Assembly: GCA_030427485.1 (NCBI GenBank)
Contig: JAUICG010000027.1
Location: forward strand, 1-64,000
DNA: 64,000 bases
DNA from: Gammaproteobacteria bacterium
GTDB taxonomy: Bacteria; Pseudomonadota; Gammaproteobacteria; Pseudomonadales; Halieaceae
Direction: 5' to 3'
In this document: in pieces, positions 39,110 to 48,486 of the stretch
How positions within the stretch are numbered: the first letter of the stretch is position 1
How the letters are laid out: each line of letters starts with the position of its first letter
Made by a program: the position numbers and the translations under genes
The notes under the pieces: generated by a model
What the model was told of the DNA's origin: nothing
The model's database searches: none
What the model saw: the letters and a program-made list of their open reading frames with translations, nothing else

Positions 39110-39520
39110 CTACCGGCTTAAGAATCTGACCGCCATGGCAAGATCGAAACCCTGCTGCCCGGCTTCAGACAACGCCAGTTCTCGTCGGCTTGCTTCACTG
39201 CCTGCCACCCACAAGTTCGCGCTGCGTGTGCCTGTGCGACAAAAGGCGAGTGCCGGGCGCGCGGGATCGTCAAGCAGGTCACTCATGGCGGCAAAATCCG
39301 GACCGGGGAAGCTCTGTGCCGTTACCGGCATATGGTGATACTCCAATCCCGCCGCCTGCGCCGCGGCGGCGACGGCGGCACTGGTCGGCTGGCCGCTCTC
39401 TTCACCATCGGGGCGATTGTTGATCAATACCCTGAATCCCGCCGCGGCGATCTCAGCGACATCCTCAGGGGTTATCTGCGCGGAGACGGCGACGGTGTCT
39501 GTCAACTGTACAATCTTCAT
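39110..39520 (-). CDS. DUF442/TIGR01244 family phosphatase-like protein
   Basis: A 136-residue protein with the tyrosine-phosphatase-fold P-loop CRTGTRS near residue 94, preceded by FRVLINNRPDGEE. This is the beta-lactamase-hydrolase-like domain (DUF442), whose members occur fused to sulfur dioxygenases and rhodaneses and are linked to sulfide or persulfide metabolism. The enzyme alone suggests a phosphatase or sulfur-transfer activity; the substrate is unknown. The TauE/SafE gene lies just upstream. Confidence 0.83.
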   Translation of the reverse strand: MKIVQLTDTVAVSAQITPEDVAEIAAAGFRVLINNRPDGEESGQPTSAAVAAAAQAAGLEYHHMPVTAQSFPGPDFAAMSDLLDDPARPALAFCRTGTRSANLWVAGSEASRRELALSEAGQQGFDLAMAVRFLSR

Positions 39521-39619
39521 TTAGCCCTCCGGGGTCAAGCGATACTCAAAGTACGATCAGGTTCGCGCCAGTGCAGTATACCGGTCGCCGCGCGCCTGCG
39601 GCAGTCAGCGCCAGGTATA

Positions 39620-40375
39620 TCAGGTATATAAAGCACTCGCACCGTCCCACAACAGTTTGGCGCCTATCAGCACAAGGCAGACGCTAACCACCTGATAATA
39701 GAAACCGGGCGTGGATCGTTTTACCAGATAGTGGCCCAGCTTCACACCCAGCGGCGCCAGCGGCACCAACGCCAGGGAATAGAGGAGGTTCGCACCGGTA
39801 AATTGACCCAGTAGAAAATACGGGGGAAGCTTGACGAGATTGACAACAGCGAAGAACATGCCTGCCGTGCCGGCGAACATCAGCGGGGCAAGCTGCTTGG
39901 GCATCAGGTACATGGTCAACGGTGGACCGCCGGCGTGAATACTGAAGCTGGTAAATCCCGCCAGGGTCCCGAACAGGCCGCCACTGAGCAGATGGTGTTC
40001 ACTACCCGATAAACTCTTCAAACCAAGCAGGCTCTGGATGCCAAAGGCCAGTGACAGCAGACCGATCAGGATCCGCATGTAGTGTTCGTTCATCGCCTCG
40101 GCGGAAAAATACCCGATAGCGACCCCCAACAGCGCACCGGGCAACAGCAGTACCAGCGCCCGGCGATCAAAGACACCCCAGTAGGTTTTCACCACCAGCA
40201 TATCCATCACCACCAGTATGGGCAGGAGAATGGCTGCCGCCTGTGTCGGCGGCATTACCAGCGCCATCATCGGAACCGAGATAATGGCCAGGGCGCCACC
40301 GAATCCCCCTTTGGCAATACCGTACAGCAGGACCGCCGGTATGCTGGTGAAGTAAAATCCCGGATCAGTAAGCAA
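39620..40375 (-). CDS. TauE/SafE family sulfite/organosulfonate exporter
   Basis: A 251-residue integral membrane protein with about eight hydrophobic segments. The N-terminal half carries YGIAKGGFGGALAIISVPMMALVM, a common form of the TauE/SafE signature. The family exports sulfite, sulfoacetate or related anions. It starts 8 bases after purC stops, so it is in that operon; the neighbouring DUF442 gene may give the sulfur context. Confidence 0.87.
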   Translation of the reverse strand: MLTDPGFYFTSIPAVLLYGIAKGGFGGALAIISVPMMALVMPPTQAAAILLPILVVMDMLVVKTYWGVFDRRALVLLLPGALLGVAIGYFSAEAMNEHYMRILIGLLSLAFGIQSLLGLKSLSGSEHHLLSGGLFGTLAGFTSFSIHAGGPPLTMYLMPKQLAPLMFAGTAGMFFAVVNLVKLPPYFLLGQFTGANLLYSLALVPLAPLGVKLGHYLVKRSTPGFYYQVVSVCLVLIGAKLLWDGASALYT

Positions 40376-40383
40376 GCGCCGGC

Positions 40384-41487
40384 TCAGTCAACGAGCGAGA
40401 ACTCGTTGCGCAGGACGTCGATGATTTCCGTCTTCGGATTGTCGGCAAGCTGCAGGCTGCCGCCGATGATTTTCTCGGCGATGCCGACATAGGTTTGTGA
40501 AATCGCCATCAGCACTTCAGTGGGCAGCGCATTGTCGCGGGCCAGCGCCTGCCGCTCCGGCATGCGGGCTTTGTTCAGCAGTATGTCCGGATCGGGAAAG
40601 TGCTGTAGCAGCAACTGTCGGAAATCCTCCTTGGAATTTTCCACAACCCTGCCCTCGCGCAACGCCGCTCCGTCCCAGATACGGGAGGAATCCGGTGTGC
40701 CGACCTCGTCCATGTAAATCAACTTGTCATTACCCGCCTGGTCCGTCACGTAGCCAAACTCGAACTTGGTATCGACAAATACCTGGTCGAGCGCGGCCAG
40801 TTCCGCGCTGATTACGTCAAACCCCTCGCGCAACAATGTCTCGTAGCGATCGATATCATCGATACTGCGGAAGTTGAAGGCCGCGTAGTTATTTTCGATA
40901 TCAGCCCGGGTGATATTGACGTCGTCCACCGCGGGAACCCCGGGAATACCCTCGAGAATCCCCTTGCTGGAGGGAGTAATCAACAACTCCGGGAGCTTCT
41001 GGTCGCGCTGCAGGCCATCGGGAATGACAATCCCACAGAATTCCCGCTCCCCTTTTTCATAAGCGCGCCACATGGACCCGGTGATATACTGCCTTGCGAT
41101 GGCTTCGATCATCACCGGTCTCGCTTTCTGCACTATCCACACCAGCGGGTGCGGTATCTCAAGGATGTGACTGTCAGCCAGGCCCCGTTCGCGAAAGAGC
41201 CGGAACCAGTGATTGGAAATGGCGTTCAACGCGGCGCCCTTGCCGGGCACGCCGCGCATACCCCCTTCGCCATGCCAGATACAGTCGAACGCGGAGATGC
41301 GATCCGATATCACCATAATGGCCAGCGGCGCATCGGCCGCCACATCATAGCCGCGCTCGGCAACCAGGCGCGCACTGTCCTCGGCGGTCAACCAGTACAC
41401 GGAGCGCACCTTGCCACTGTGCACCGGGGCATCAGTGCGAATGGGTAAATCGTCGTTAACAGCCAATACCTTGTCGGCAAGACTCAT
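40384..41487 (-). CDS. purC: SAICAR synthetase, long form
   Basis: A 367-residue enzyme of purine synthesis joining CAIR and aspartate to give SAICAR. The N-terminal ATP and substrate regions (KVRSVYWLT, ISAFDCI) and the aspartate site (KFEFGYVTD, MDEVGTPDSSRIWD) are recognisable. The length is that of the alternative, longer PurC of many marine gammaproteobacteria rather than the 237-residue E. coli form. It is followed 8 bases later by the TauE/SafE gene. Confidence 0.94.
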   Translation of the reverse strand: MSLADKVLAVNDDLPIRTDAPVHSGKVRSVYWLTAEDSARLVAERGYDVAADAPLAIMVISDRISAFDCIWHGEGGMRGVPGKGAALNAISNHWFRLFRERGLADSHILEIPHPLVWIVQKARPVMIEAIARQYITGSMWRAYEKGEREFCGIVIPDGLQRDQKLPELLITPSSKGILEGIPGVPAVDDVNITRADIENNYAAFNFRSIDDIDRYETLLREGFDVISAELAALDQVFVDTKFEFGYVTDQAGNDKLIYMDEVGTPDSSRIWDGAALREGRVVENSKEDFRQLLLQHFPDPDILLNKARMPERQALARDNALPTEVLMAISQTYVGIAEKIIGGSLQLADNPKTEIIDVLRNEFSLVD

Positions 41488-41614
41488 AGTGTGTGTCCTG
41501 TATGCATTCGTTGGGAAAGCCCGAGGGCCGACGCCACCGCGCCGCCGCGCCGCGATGTCAAAAAGAGAGCGATTCTAACAGAGGAAGCGCCATCAAACAC
41601 CCCCGCCTTACCGG

Positions 41615-41998
41615 TTATAGATAGCTGAGCAGATACGGCAGGAATATGATCGCGCCTACGGCGGCCGCGCCCACGGCGCTTAGCAGTACCGCGCCGGCGG
41701 CCACGTCCTTGGATTTTTTGACCAGCGGATGAAACTCGGGGGAAGCGACATCGCAGAGAAACTCGAACGCGGTATTGAGGGCTTCCGCGACCCACACCGC
41801 CATCATGACCAGAATCAGGAAACACCACTCGGCAGTGGTTACAGAAAATACGCCGCCCAGGGCGATCACTGTGAGCGTCGCGACCAGGTGCACCCAGGCA
41901 TTGTGCTGGCTTTTCAGCATTTCCAGAATGCCGTTCACCGCGTGCGCACTGCTGCGGATGCGTCCAGTGAAGGAAAAGGTACCGTTGTCGTGATCCAT
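41615..41998 (-). CDS. dgkA: Diacylglycerol kinase
   Basis: A 127-residue membrane enzyme with three hydrophobic helices. The catalytic Glu lies in LNTAFEFLCD, followed by KKSKDVAAGAV; an amphipathic N-terminal helix precedes the first membrane segment. It phosphorylates diacylglycerol, recycling it from envelope-glycan synthesis, on the cytoplasmic face of the inner membrane. The promoter region lies in the gap to the truncated haemoglobin gene. Confidence 0.93.
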   Translation of the reverse strand: MDHDNGTFSFTGRIRSSAHAVNGILEMLKSQHNAWVHLVATLTVIALGGVFSVTTAEWCFLILVMMAVWVAEALNTAFEFLCDVASPEFHPLVKKSKDVAAGAVLLSAVGAAAVGAIIFLPYLLSYL

Positions 41999-42138
41999 AG
42001 CTTACCCCGAACAGCCAAACACCCTGGCGGGCCAGCCTATCGCAGTTGCAATGATGCTTACAATCCGCGGCAGCTGCCGACTATAATGACCCGATAGCTG
42101 TGAGACGGCATTTTCAGAGATAACGAGGTAAGACCCGC

Positions 42139-42570
42139 ATGAACGACACGCCACAAACGCCATACCAGATACTGGGTGAGGACGGCATCCGGCAGTTGTG
42201 TTGTGCCTTTTACGACATCATGGACACCCTGCCCGAGGCCGCCGCACTGCGGGCGATGCACGCCCACGACCTGAATCCGATGAAAGAAAAACTGGCGGAC
42301 TACCTCACCGGCTGGATGGGTGGCCCGCCGCGCTATGCCGAAAAATACGGTACGGTCTGTATGACGACGCCGCACGAGCCCTACCATATCGGGCCGCAGG
42401 AGCGGGACCAGTGGTTGCTGTGCATGGACAAAGCCCTGGAGCGGGTCAACGCCAGCGATGAACTCGTGGAAATGCTGAAGGTACCCCTGTTTCGCATTGC
42501 GGACGCAGTTCGCAACAAAGAGGGCCCGAGCAGCGCTGCCGGCAACCCGAATATCATCGCGGCAGGATGA
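42139..42570 (+). CDS. Group II truncated haemoglobin
   Basis: A 143-residue protein with the trHb2 pattern: an early FYDIMDTLPEAAALRAMH, YLTGWMGGPPRYAEKYG, and TTPHEPYHIGPQERDQWLLCM, where His of TPHEPY is the likely proximal haem ligand and Trp of DQW is the G8 position. Group II members bind oxygen or NO and may work in detoxification. The gene is monocistronic and divergent from dgkA. Confidence 0.9.
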   Translation: MNDTPQTPYQILGEDGIRQLCCAFYDIMDTLPEAAALRAMHAHDLNPMKEKLADYLTGWMGGPPRYAEKYGTVCMTTPHEPYHIGPQERDQWLLCMDKALERVNASDELVEMLKVPLFRIADAVRNKEGPSSAAGNPNIIAAG

Positions 42571-42636
42571 AAACTCCGCTGCACCACGCATCCTTTGGTT
42601 GCGCCCACACCACCGGACTGGAGATGGATTGACCCC

Positions 42637-44115
42637 ATGAAAGAGCATGATCAGGCAGGTGATGAATTCGCGGGCCTCGACGCCACCGCGCAGGCCGCAC
42701 TGGTGCGCACGGGCGAGGTTTCCGCGCTGGAACTGGTGGACGCGGCCATCGCCCGCATCGAGCGGGACAATGGCGCCCTGAATGCGGTTATCCATCAACG
42801 CTTTGAGCGGGCGAGAGAGGAAGCGCGAGGGAGTTTGCCGGAGGGGCCGTTTCGCGGCGTACCGTTCCTGCTGAAAGACCTGGACGGTTTCTCGGCGGGC
42901 GACCCCTATCACGGCGGCAACCGGGCGCTGGCCGAGGCCGGCTATGTGGCGCCGGTCGACAGTTATCTCACAGGCAAATTCCGCGCGGCCGGACTGGTGA
43001 TACTCGGCCGCACCAATACACCGGAATTCGGCCTCATGCCGACCACGGAGCCACTGGCCAAGGGTCCGACACGCAATCCCTGGAATCTCGGGCACTCCGC
43101 CGGAGGCTCCAGCGGCGGCTCCGCGGCGTCGGTCGCCGCCGGCTTCGTGCCAATGGCGCACGCGGGTGACGGCGGCGGCTCGATTCGTATACCGGCGGCA
43201 TCCTGCGGACTGGTTGGCCTGAAGCCGACGCGCGGCCGCCATTCCCTGGGACCGGAAGCTGGCGAGGCCTGGGGTGGCCTCGTGGCACGCATGGCGCTGA
43301 CGCGCACCGTGCGCGACTGCGCGGCGATATTACAGGCCGTACAGGGGGCGATGCCCGGTGACCCCTATACCGCCCCTCCCCCACTGCGACCGTATCCGGA
43401 AGAACTGTTGTCGCCTGGACAGCGACTGCGCATCGGTTTCACCACGGTATCCGGTGACCCGTCCTGCACCACTACACCAGAGTGCGCGCGCGCCGTGAAT
43501 GAGACCGCAAAATGGCTGGAATCGCTGGGTCACCACGTCGAGGAAGCGCGGCCTGCGGTCTGGAAAACGCCTGATTTTTTCGAGGCATCGCTGGCGCATT
43601 TTATGGTCGCCTACGGCGTGTGGACGGCAGCGGAACTCGATCGGGTGGCCGCGATGATTGGTCGCCCACTCACCGAGGCCGATGTCGAGCCCGGCACCTG
43701 GCTTATCGCGGAACCGGGGCGCACGGCGACGGGTCTGGCCTATCTTGCCGCGATAGAGGCATTCCAGAACGGATCACGGGAAATGGCGAAATTCTGGTCC
43801 GAGGACGGTTTTGACCTGCTGCTGACACCGACCATGCCCGAACCTCCGCCGCCGCTGGGCCAATTCCACGACGCCGACAATCCGCTGGCCGGGCTGATGC
43901 GCTCATCGCAAATCATCCCGTTCGTCGCGCCGTTCAACATCACCGGTCAACCCGCGATATCGCTGCCCCTGCATATCAGCGCGGCCGGCCTGCCGATCGG
44001 CGTACAACTGGTCGCCGCGTCTTATCGCGAAGACCTGCTTCTGCGCACCGCGGCGGAACTCGAACAAGCGATGCCCTGGCCCACCACGCCGGTCCCACCT
44101 CGCAACGCCGACTGA
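42637..44115 (+). CDS. Amidase (signature family)
   Basis: A 492-residue amide hydrolase of the amidase-signature family. The Ser-cisSer-Lys triad is visible: Lys in FLLKDLDG near residue 82, and the Ser-rich loop GGSSGGSAAS followed by DGGGSIRIPAA near residues 155-190. The start at 42637 follows GGAG. The family covers amide, carbamate and fatty amide hydrolases; substrate undetermined. It converges on the small membrane protein gene at 44181. Confidence 0.92.
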   Translation: MKEHDQAGDEFAGLDATAQAALVRTGEVSALELVDAAIARIERDNGALNAVIHQRFERAREEARGSLPEGPFRGVPFLLKDLDGFSAGDPYHGGNRALAEAGYVAPVDSYLTGKFRAAGLVILGRTNTPEFGLMPTTEPLAKGPTRNPWNLGHSAGGSSGGSAASVAAGFVPMAHAGDGGGSIRIPAASCGLVGLKPTRGRHSLGPEAGEAWGGLVARMALTRTVRDCAAILQAVQGAMPGDPYTAPPPLRPYPEELLSPGQRLRIGFTTVSGDPSCTTTPECARAVNETAKWLESLGHHVEEARPAVWKTPDFFEASLAHFMVAYGVWTAAELDRVAAMIGRPLTEADVEPGTWLIAEPGRTATGLAYLAAIEAFQNGSREMAKFWSEDGFDLLLTPTMPEPPPPLGQFHDADNPLAGLMRSSQIIPFVAPFNITGQPAISLPLHISAAGLPIGVQLVAASYREDLLLRTAAELEQAMPWPTTPVPPRNAD

Positions 44116-44180
44116 GGGCGAGACGGGTTGGGACAGCGGCCGCACTGAACTCCCGGCGGCGCCGTCTCCCGCACCGCGCA

Positions 44181-44408
44181 TCAGCGCAGCGTCATTACCG
44201 TGGTGGCGGCCACCGCCGCCCACAGCAGTTCTTCCATATAGCTGCCGACCACCAGCAGACCTGTGGTAAGCGCCAGTATCGCGATCAGTCTGTCTGCCCA
44301 CGGCGTGATATCGGTGGGTGGATTAACACCCTGACGCTCGCCGCTCGATTCCCTGCGTTGCAGCAGTCGGCGGGTAATCTGGTGCTCCACCTGCTTTACA
44401 GCTTCCAT
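44181..44408 (-). CDS. Small membrane protein
   Basis: A 75-residue protein: a basic, hydrophilic N-terminal half then a hydrophobic stretch long enough for one or two membrane helices (LIAILALTTGLLVVGS and LLWAAVAATTVMTL). No family is recognised. It is a plausible coding gene by position, but evidence is limited. Confidence 0.55.
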   Translation of the reverse strand: MEAVKQVEHQITRRLLQRRESSGERQGVNPPTDITPWADRLIAILALTTGLLVVGSYMEELLWAAVAATTVMTLR

Positions 44409-44528
44409 CGCGTTGCTCCCTCGTTGGCTTGTCGCTCAGGGAGTCATGGTCGCCGCCCCGGGCTCATCATGCCATCTGTCGGCTTTTCGACGTGATGGAA
44501 AACACGACAGGTGGAAACAGCGCCGGCC

Positions 44529-45434
44529 CTAGCGCTCATCCGCCGCCGCAAACGTGTCACAGGCGGCGAAATCTCCGGATTCAAATCCGGTTCTGAACCA
44601 CTTTACCCGTTGCGCGGACGTCCCGTGCGTGAAGCTGTCAGGAACCACCTCGCGCCCCGCCTCACGCTGTAAACGATCATCACCAATGGCCGTCGCAGCG
44701 CGTAACGCCTCTTCGAGATCGCCCGGATCGAGCAAGTGGCGTTCCACATTGGCCGCGTGTCCCCACAGTCCCGCAAAGCAATCTGCCTGTAATTCCTGTC
44801 GCACGGAAAGCGCATTCACTCGCGCCGGACTGGCGCCCCTGCCCGCGGCACGTACCTTATCGCTGATTCCCAGCAGTGTTTGTACATGGTGTCCCACCTC
44901 GTGTGCCACCACGTAGGCCTGGGCAAAATCCCCCGGCGCACCGTGCCGATCTTCGAGATCCTGGAAAAATGTCAGGTCTATGTACAACTTCTGGTCGCCG
45001 GGGCAGTAGAACGGCCCCACCGCCGCGCTGGCGTTTCCGCAAGCTGAACTCACTGCCCCGGTAAACAATACCAGTGTCGGTTCCCGGTACTGTCGACCCA
45101 GTGCCTGGAAGTAGTTGTGCCAGGTATCCTCGGTATCGGCCAGCACCACTGAGACAAAATCAGCGCGCTGTTTCTGTTCTTCGCTCAGCGGTGCTGCGGT
45201 GCGGCTGGGCGCTGTCGTTCCTCCCGCGAGCAGTGACAAAACATCGATACCGAGCATTTGCCCGCCGATCACGGCAACCACGCCCACCACCAGCACGATT
45301 CGACCGACCCTGGTCCGAATCAGCATCGGCAACAGCCGCAGCGCGATCGGTGCCGCGCCCGCGGCGCCGTAGGCCGGCCCCTGGCCCCGCCGGTCCTCGA
45401 TATTGTCGCTTCTTCTTCCGCCTTTCCAACGCAT
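44529..45434 (-). CDS. ypfJ: Neutral zinc metallopeptidase YpfJ-like
   Basis: A 301-residue membrane-anchored protein. A membrane helix (RIVLVVGVVAVIGGQMLG) lies near residue 45, and the zinc site HEVGHH follows in VVAHEVGHHVQTLLG. C-terminal ELQADCFAGLW provides the third ligand region. The start at 45434 gives the family N-terminus MRWKGGRRSDNIEDRRG; the longer frame is not homologous. It diverges from the HerA-like gene. Physiological substrate unknown. Confidence 0.92.
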   Translation of the reverse strand: MRWKGGRRSDNIEDRRGQGPAYGAAGAAPIALRLLPMLIRTRVGRIVLVVGVVAVIGGQMLGIDVLSLLAGGTTAPSRTAAPLSEEQKQRADFVSVVLADTEDTWHNYFQALGRQYREPTLVLFTGAVSSACGNASAAVGPFYCPGDQKLYIDLTFFQDLEDRHGAPGDFAQAYVVAHEVGHHVQTLLGISDKVRAAGRGASPARVNALSVRQELQADCFAGLWGHAANVERHLLDPGDLEEALRAATAIGDDRLQREAGREVVPDSFTHGTSAQRVKWFRTGFESGDFAACDTFAAADER

Positions 45435-45524
45435 GGCATTTTCCCGTCGATAGTCAGTGTACAGTTGGTATACTGCAAACATTACACATTGCAGCCTTTC
45501 CCCTCAGCAAGGATAGACGAATAC

Positions 45525-46982
45525 ATGGACAATGGCATTCTGATTGGCGGCGCTCCCGGCGGGCAGGTATTCCTCAACCCACGGTACGCAAATCGCCACG
45601 GCCTGGTGGCCGGCGCGACCGGAACCGGGAAAACCGTCACCCTGCAATGTCTCGCCGAGGGTTTTTCCGATCTCGGCGTCCCGGTGTTTCTGGCGGACAT
45701 CAAGGGCGATATGTCCGGCGTCAGCCAGCCCGGCAAACCGCATCCCAAGGTGGATGAGCGGGTGCAAAAGATCGGCATGCAGCACTATCACCAGCGTGGC
45801 TACCCGGTCGCTTACTGGGACCTGTTCGGCAAGAAGGGAACTCCGGTTCGCTCCACGATTTCGGAGATGGGCCCCCAGTTGATCTCCCGCATGCTGGATC
45901 TCAATGAGACCCAGGAAAGCGTCATCACGCTGGTGTTCGAGTTCGCCGATGACGAGGGCATGTTACTTGTCGACCTGAAGGACCTGCGCACCACGCTGGA
46001 GTACCTGGGCAACAACAGCAAGGAACTGGGCACCGGTTTTGGTGTTTCCAGGGCCTCCGTGAATGCCATCCTGCGTCGTCTGCTGATGCTGGAACGCGAG
46101 GGCGGCGACCAGTTTTTTGGCGAGCCGGCGCTGCAACTCCAGGACTTCATGCGCACCGGGCTCGACGGCCGGGGTATCATCAACATATTGGCCGCCGACA
46201 CCCTCATTATGAATCCACGGGTGTATTCCACATTCCTGCTGTGGCTACTATCCGAGCTATTCGAAGACCTCCCCGAACTGGGCGATCCCGAACAACCCGT
46301 GCTGGTGTTCTTCTTTGACGAAGCGCATCTGCTGTTTCGGGATACACCCCGGGCCCTGCTGGAGAAAATCGAGCAGGTCGTGCGGTTGATCCGCTCCAAG
46401 GGCGTCGGTATCTATTTTATCTCGCAAAGCCCGGGCGATATCCCCGACAGCGTCCTCGCGCAACTGGGTAATCGCGTGCAGCACGCGCTGCGAGCGTATA
46501 CTCCCAAGGAGCAGAAAGCGGTAAAAGTGGCCGCCCAGTCCTTCCGCACCAACCCCGACCTGGACACGGTCACTGCCATTACAGAACTGGGTGTCGGTGA
46601 GGCGTTGGTCTCGACACTGCAGGACAAGGGCGTTCCCGCTCCGGTGCAACGGGTACTGGTACGCCCTCCCTGTTCCAGGATGGGCGAGGCCACGCCAGCG
46701 GAACGCCAGGCGGTGCTGGCCAGGGATCTCAACCAACAGCGCTATGTCACGCCCGTTGATCCTCGTTCAGCTCACGAGATACTGCTGGAGCGCACGGCAG
46801 CGCGGCAAAAACAGGCGCAGGAGGCCGAACTGGCCGAACGCGCCGCCGGCAAACCCGGATCCCGCTCCAGCAATCGACAAAGCGCGGGGGAAGCGTTCCT
46901 GAAAAGTGTTGCCCGGGCCGCCGGCAGCAGCCTGGGACGGAAACTGTTCCGCGGGATTCTGGGTTCACTGCTCAAATCGTGA
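45525..46982 (+). CDS. HerA/YjgR-like P-loop ATPase
   Basis: A 485-residue ATPase with Walker A GATGTGKTVT near residue 28 and Walker B VLVFFFDEAHLLF near residue 260, then ISQSPGDIPDSVLAQLGNRVQHALR. The family is DUF853/YjgR, related to HerA and FtsK-type hexameric translocases; the cellular role is unknown. The start at 45525 is chosen because the preceding frame overlaps the divergent ypfJ gene. A possible -10 TATACT lies at 45469-45474. Confidence 0.93.
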   Translation: MDNGILIGGAPGGQVFLNPRYANRHGLVAGATGTGKTVTLQCLAEGFSDLGVPVFLADIKGDMSGVSQPGKPHPKVDERVQKIGMQHYHQRGYPVAYWDLFGKKGTPVRSTISEMGPQLISRMLDLNETQESVITLVFEFADDEGMLLVDLKDLRTTLEYLGNNSKELGTGFGVSRASVNAILRRLLMLEREGGDQFFGEPALQLQDFMRTGLDGRGIINILAADTLIMNPRVYSTFLLWLLSELFEDLPELGDPEQPVLVFFFDEAHLLFRDTPRALLEKIEQVVRLIRSKGVGIYFISQSPGDIPDSVLAQLGNRVQHALRAYTPKEQKAVKVAAQSFRTNPDLDTVTAITELGVGEALVSTLQDKGVPAPVQRVLVRPPCSRMGEATPAERQAVLARDLNQQRYVTPVDPRSAHEILLERTAARQKQAQEAELAERAAGKPGSRSSNRQSAGEAFLKSVARAAGSSLGRKLFRGILGSLLKS

Positions 46983-46996
46983 TACCCGGCAGGCAC

Positions 46997-47938
46997 TCAC
47001 GCGTCGCGCAGGCGCTGCACTGACATCACCACCGCCATGACTGCCGCACCGGCCAGCATACCAATGACAATGCCGCACACGGTCGGCGCCACGGCGGCGA
47101 GGATGGGACCGACTGTAGAGATTCCCTGGAACAGGGATACCAGGGAATTGATGCCCTCATCCAGTACATGGAATCCGTGCACCAGAATTCCCCCGCCTAC
47201 CATGAACATCGCAATGGTGCCCACCACGGCAAGGAATTTCATCAGCCAGGGTGCGAAGCGGACCAGGCAGGATCCACACCAGCGCTGCAACTCCCGCCAG
47301 GCGCCACGTCCTTCGCGCCGGAGCAGGTAAAGGCCGGCATCGTCCAGCTTTACAATACCCGCCACGAGGCCGTACACCCCTACCGTCATCGCGAGCGCGA
47401 TACACGATAACACCAGCACCTGGGTGATAAAGTCCATTGCGGCCACAATTCCCAGCGTGAGTACGATAATTTCCGCAGAGAGGATGAAATCAGTACGCAC
47501 CGCGCCTCTGATCTTGTCCTTTTCATAGGCGACAAGATCAATCGAGGGATCGCGCAGCTTGCCTACCAACTCCTCGTGATGAGCGGCATCCTCAGCGGCG
47601 GAGTGGAGAAACCTGTGCGCGACCTTCTCGAAGCCCTCATAGCACAGAAACAGCCCGCCAAGGATCAGCGCCGGGCTGATCAGCCACGGCGCTATGAACG
47701 ATATCGCGAGCGCGGCCGGCACCAGAATGCACTTGTTACGCAAAGAGCCTTTCGCAACCGCCCAGACCACAGGCAGTTCCCGATCCGCCCGCACGCCCGT
47801 TACCTGTTCCGCGTTAACCGCCAGATCGTCGCCGAGCACGCCGGCGGACTTCTTTGCGGCAACCTTGGTCATCAGCGCGACATCGTCCAGCACCGCGGCA
47901 ATGTCATCCAGTAGCACGAGCAGGCTACTTCCCGCCAT
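46997..47938 (-). CDS. yedI: DUF808 family membrane protein (YedI-like)
   Basis: A 313-residue protein with several hydrophobic segments. The N-terminus MAGSSLLVLLDDIAAVLDDVALMTKVAAKKSAGVLGDDLAVN is the DUF808 signature, followed by CYEGFEKVAHR. The start at 47938 follows AGGAG; a TTG further upstream gives a longer frame but has no better support. It converges on the HerA-like gene. Function unknown. Confidence 0.9.
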   Translation of the reverse strand: MAGSSLLVLLDDIAAVLDDVALMTKVAAKKSAGVLGDDLAVNAEQVTGVRADRELPVVWAVAKGSLRNKCILVPAALAISFIAPWLISPALILGGLFLCYEGFEKVAHRFLHSAAEDAAHHEELVGKLRDPSIDLVAYEKDKIRGAVRTDFILSAEIIVLTLGIVAAMDFITQVLVLSCIALAMTVGVYGLVAGIVKLDDAGLYLLRREGRGAWRELQRWCGSCLVRFAPWLMKFLAVVGTIAMFMVGGGILVHGFHVLDEGINSLVSLFQGISTVGPILAAVAPTVCGIVIGMLAGAAVMAVVMSVQRLRDA

Positions 47939-48051
47939 CAACAATATCTCCTGCAACGGCTACAGCCGGAAATCGGCTGCGGCCTGGAATTCATCGGGAA
48001 AAGAGTGGTTGTGGGCAGCGACGCGCAAATGGTTGCGTCACTGCCCCTCGC

Positions 48052-48420
48052 TCAGCCGAAGTGGCAGAAGCAGACCTTGTTGCCATCCGGGTCGCGAAAA
48101 TAGGCGCCGTAAAAGCCGTCCATCCTTTGCCCCGGAGCGCCTTCGTCAGTGGCGCCCTGTTCCAGCGCCTTGGCGTGAAGCGCATCCACCAGTTCTTTCG
48201 ACCCCGGCGCAATGGACACCATATTGCCGTTACCCGGACTGGCCGGTTCGCCGTTATAGGGCGTGCAAACGGCGAGCATCGGGCCGCCGGACGGTGTGCC
48301 GATTGCGGCGAGCCGACCGAGATCCATCATGACAGAGGCGCCGATATCTGCCAGAACGGACAGGTAAAACGCTTTGGCTTTCTCGATATCGGCTGTCCCG
48401 ATAGTTACGTAGGCGATCAT
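48052..48420 (-). CDS. VOC (glyoxalase-fold) family protein
   Basis: A 122-residue VOC protein, clearly paralogous to that at 20264: both contain DEGAPGQR and AYFRDPDGNK-like segments near the C-terminus. It has the fold's N-terminal IAYVTIGTADIEKAKAFY. Substrate unknown. It lies 66 bases downstream of the ppk1 stop. Confidence 0.87.
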   Translation of the reverse strand: MIAYVTIGTADIEKAKAFYLSVLADIGASVMMDLGRLAAIGTPSGGPMLAVCTPYNGEPASPGNGNMVSIAPGSKELVDALHAKALEQGATDEGAPGQRMDGFYGAYFRDPDGNKVCFCHFG

Positions 48421-48486
48421 CTGTTCTCTCCGTGTGATAGGTCAAGGCACGCAGTGTACACTTCCGGGGAGGCCTGCGACAGCGTG

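Noticed and set aside
42058..43242. Long minus-strand frame opposite the haemoglobin and amidase genes
   Set aside because: Spans two genuine plus-strand genes and has no recognisable domain.
44120..44172. Short GAGACGG / CCGTCTC inverted repeat between the amidase and small membrane gene as a terminator
   Set aside because: Only seven paired bases, a large loop and no T-run on either strand.
45455..45475. Imperfect inverted repeat between ypfJ and the HerA-like gene as a LexA box
   Set aside because: Half-sites are in the wrong order (CAGT...ACTG rather than CTGT...ACAG); probably promoter sequence by chance.
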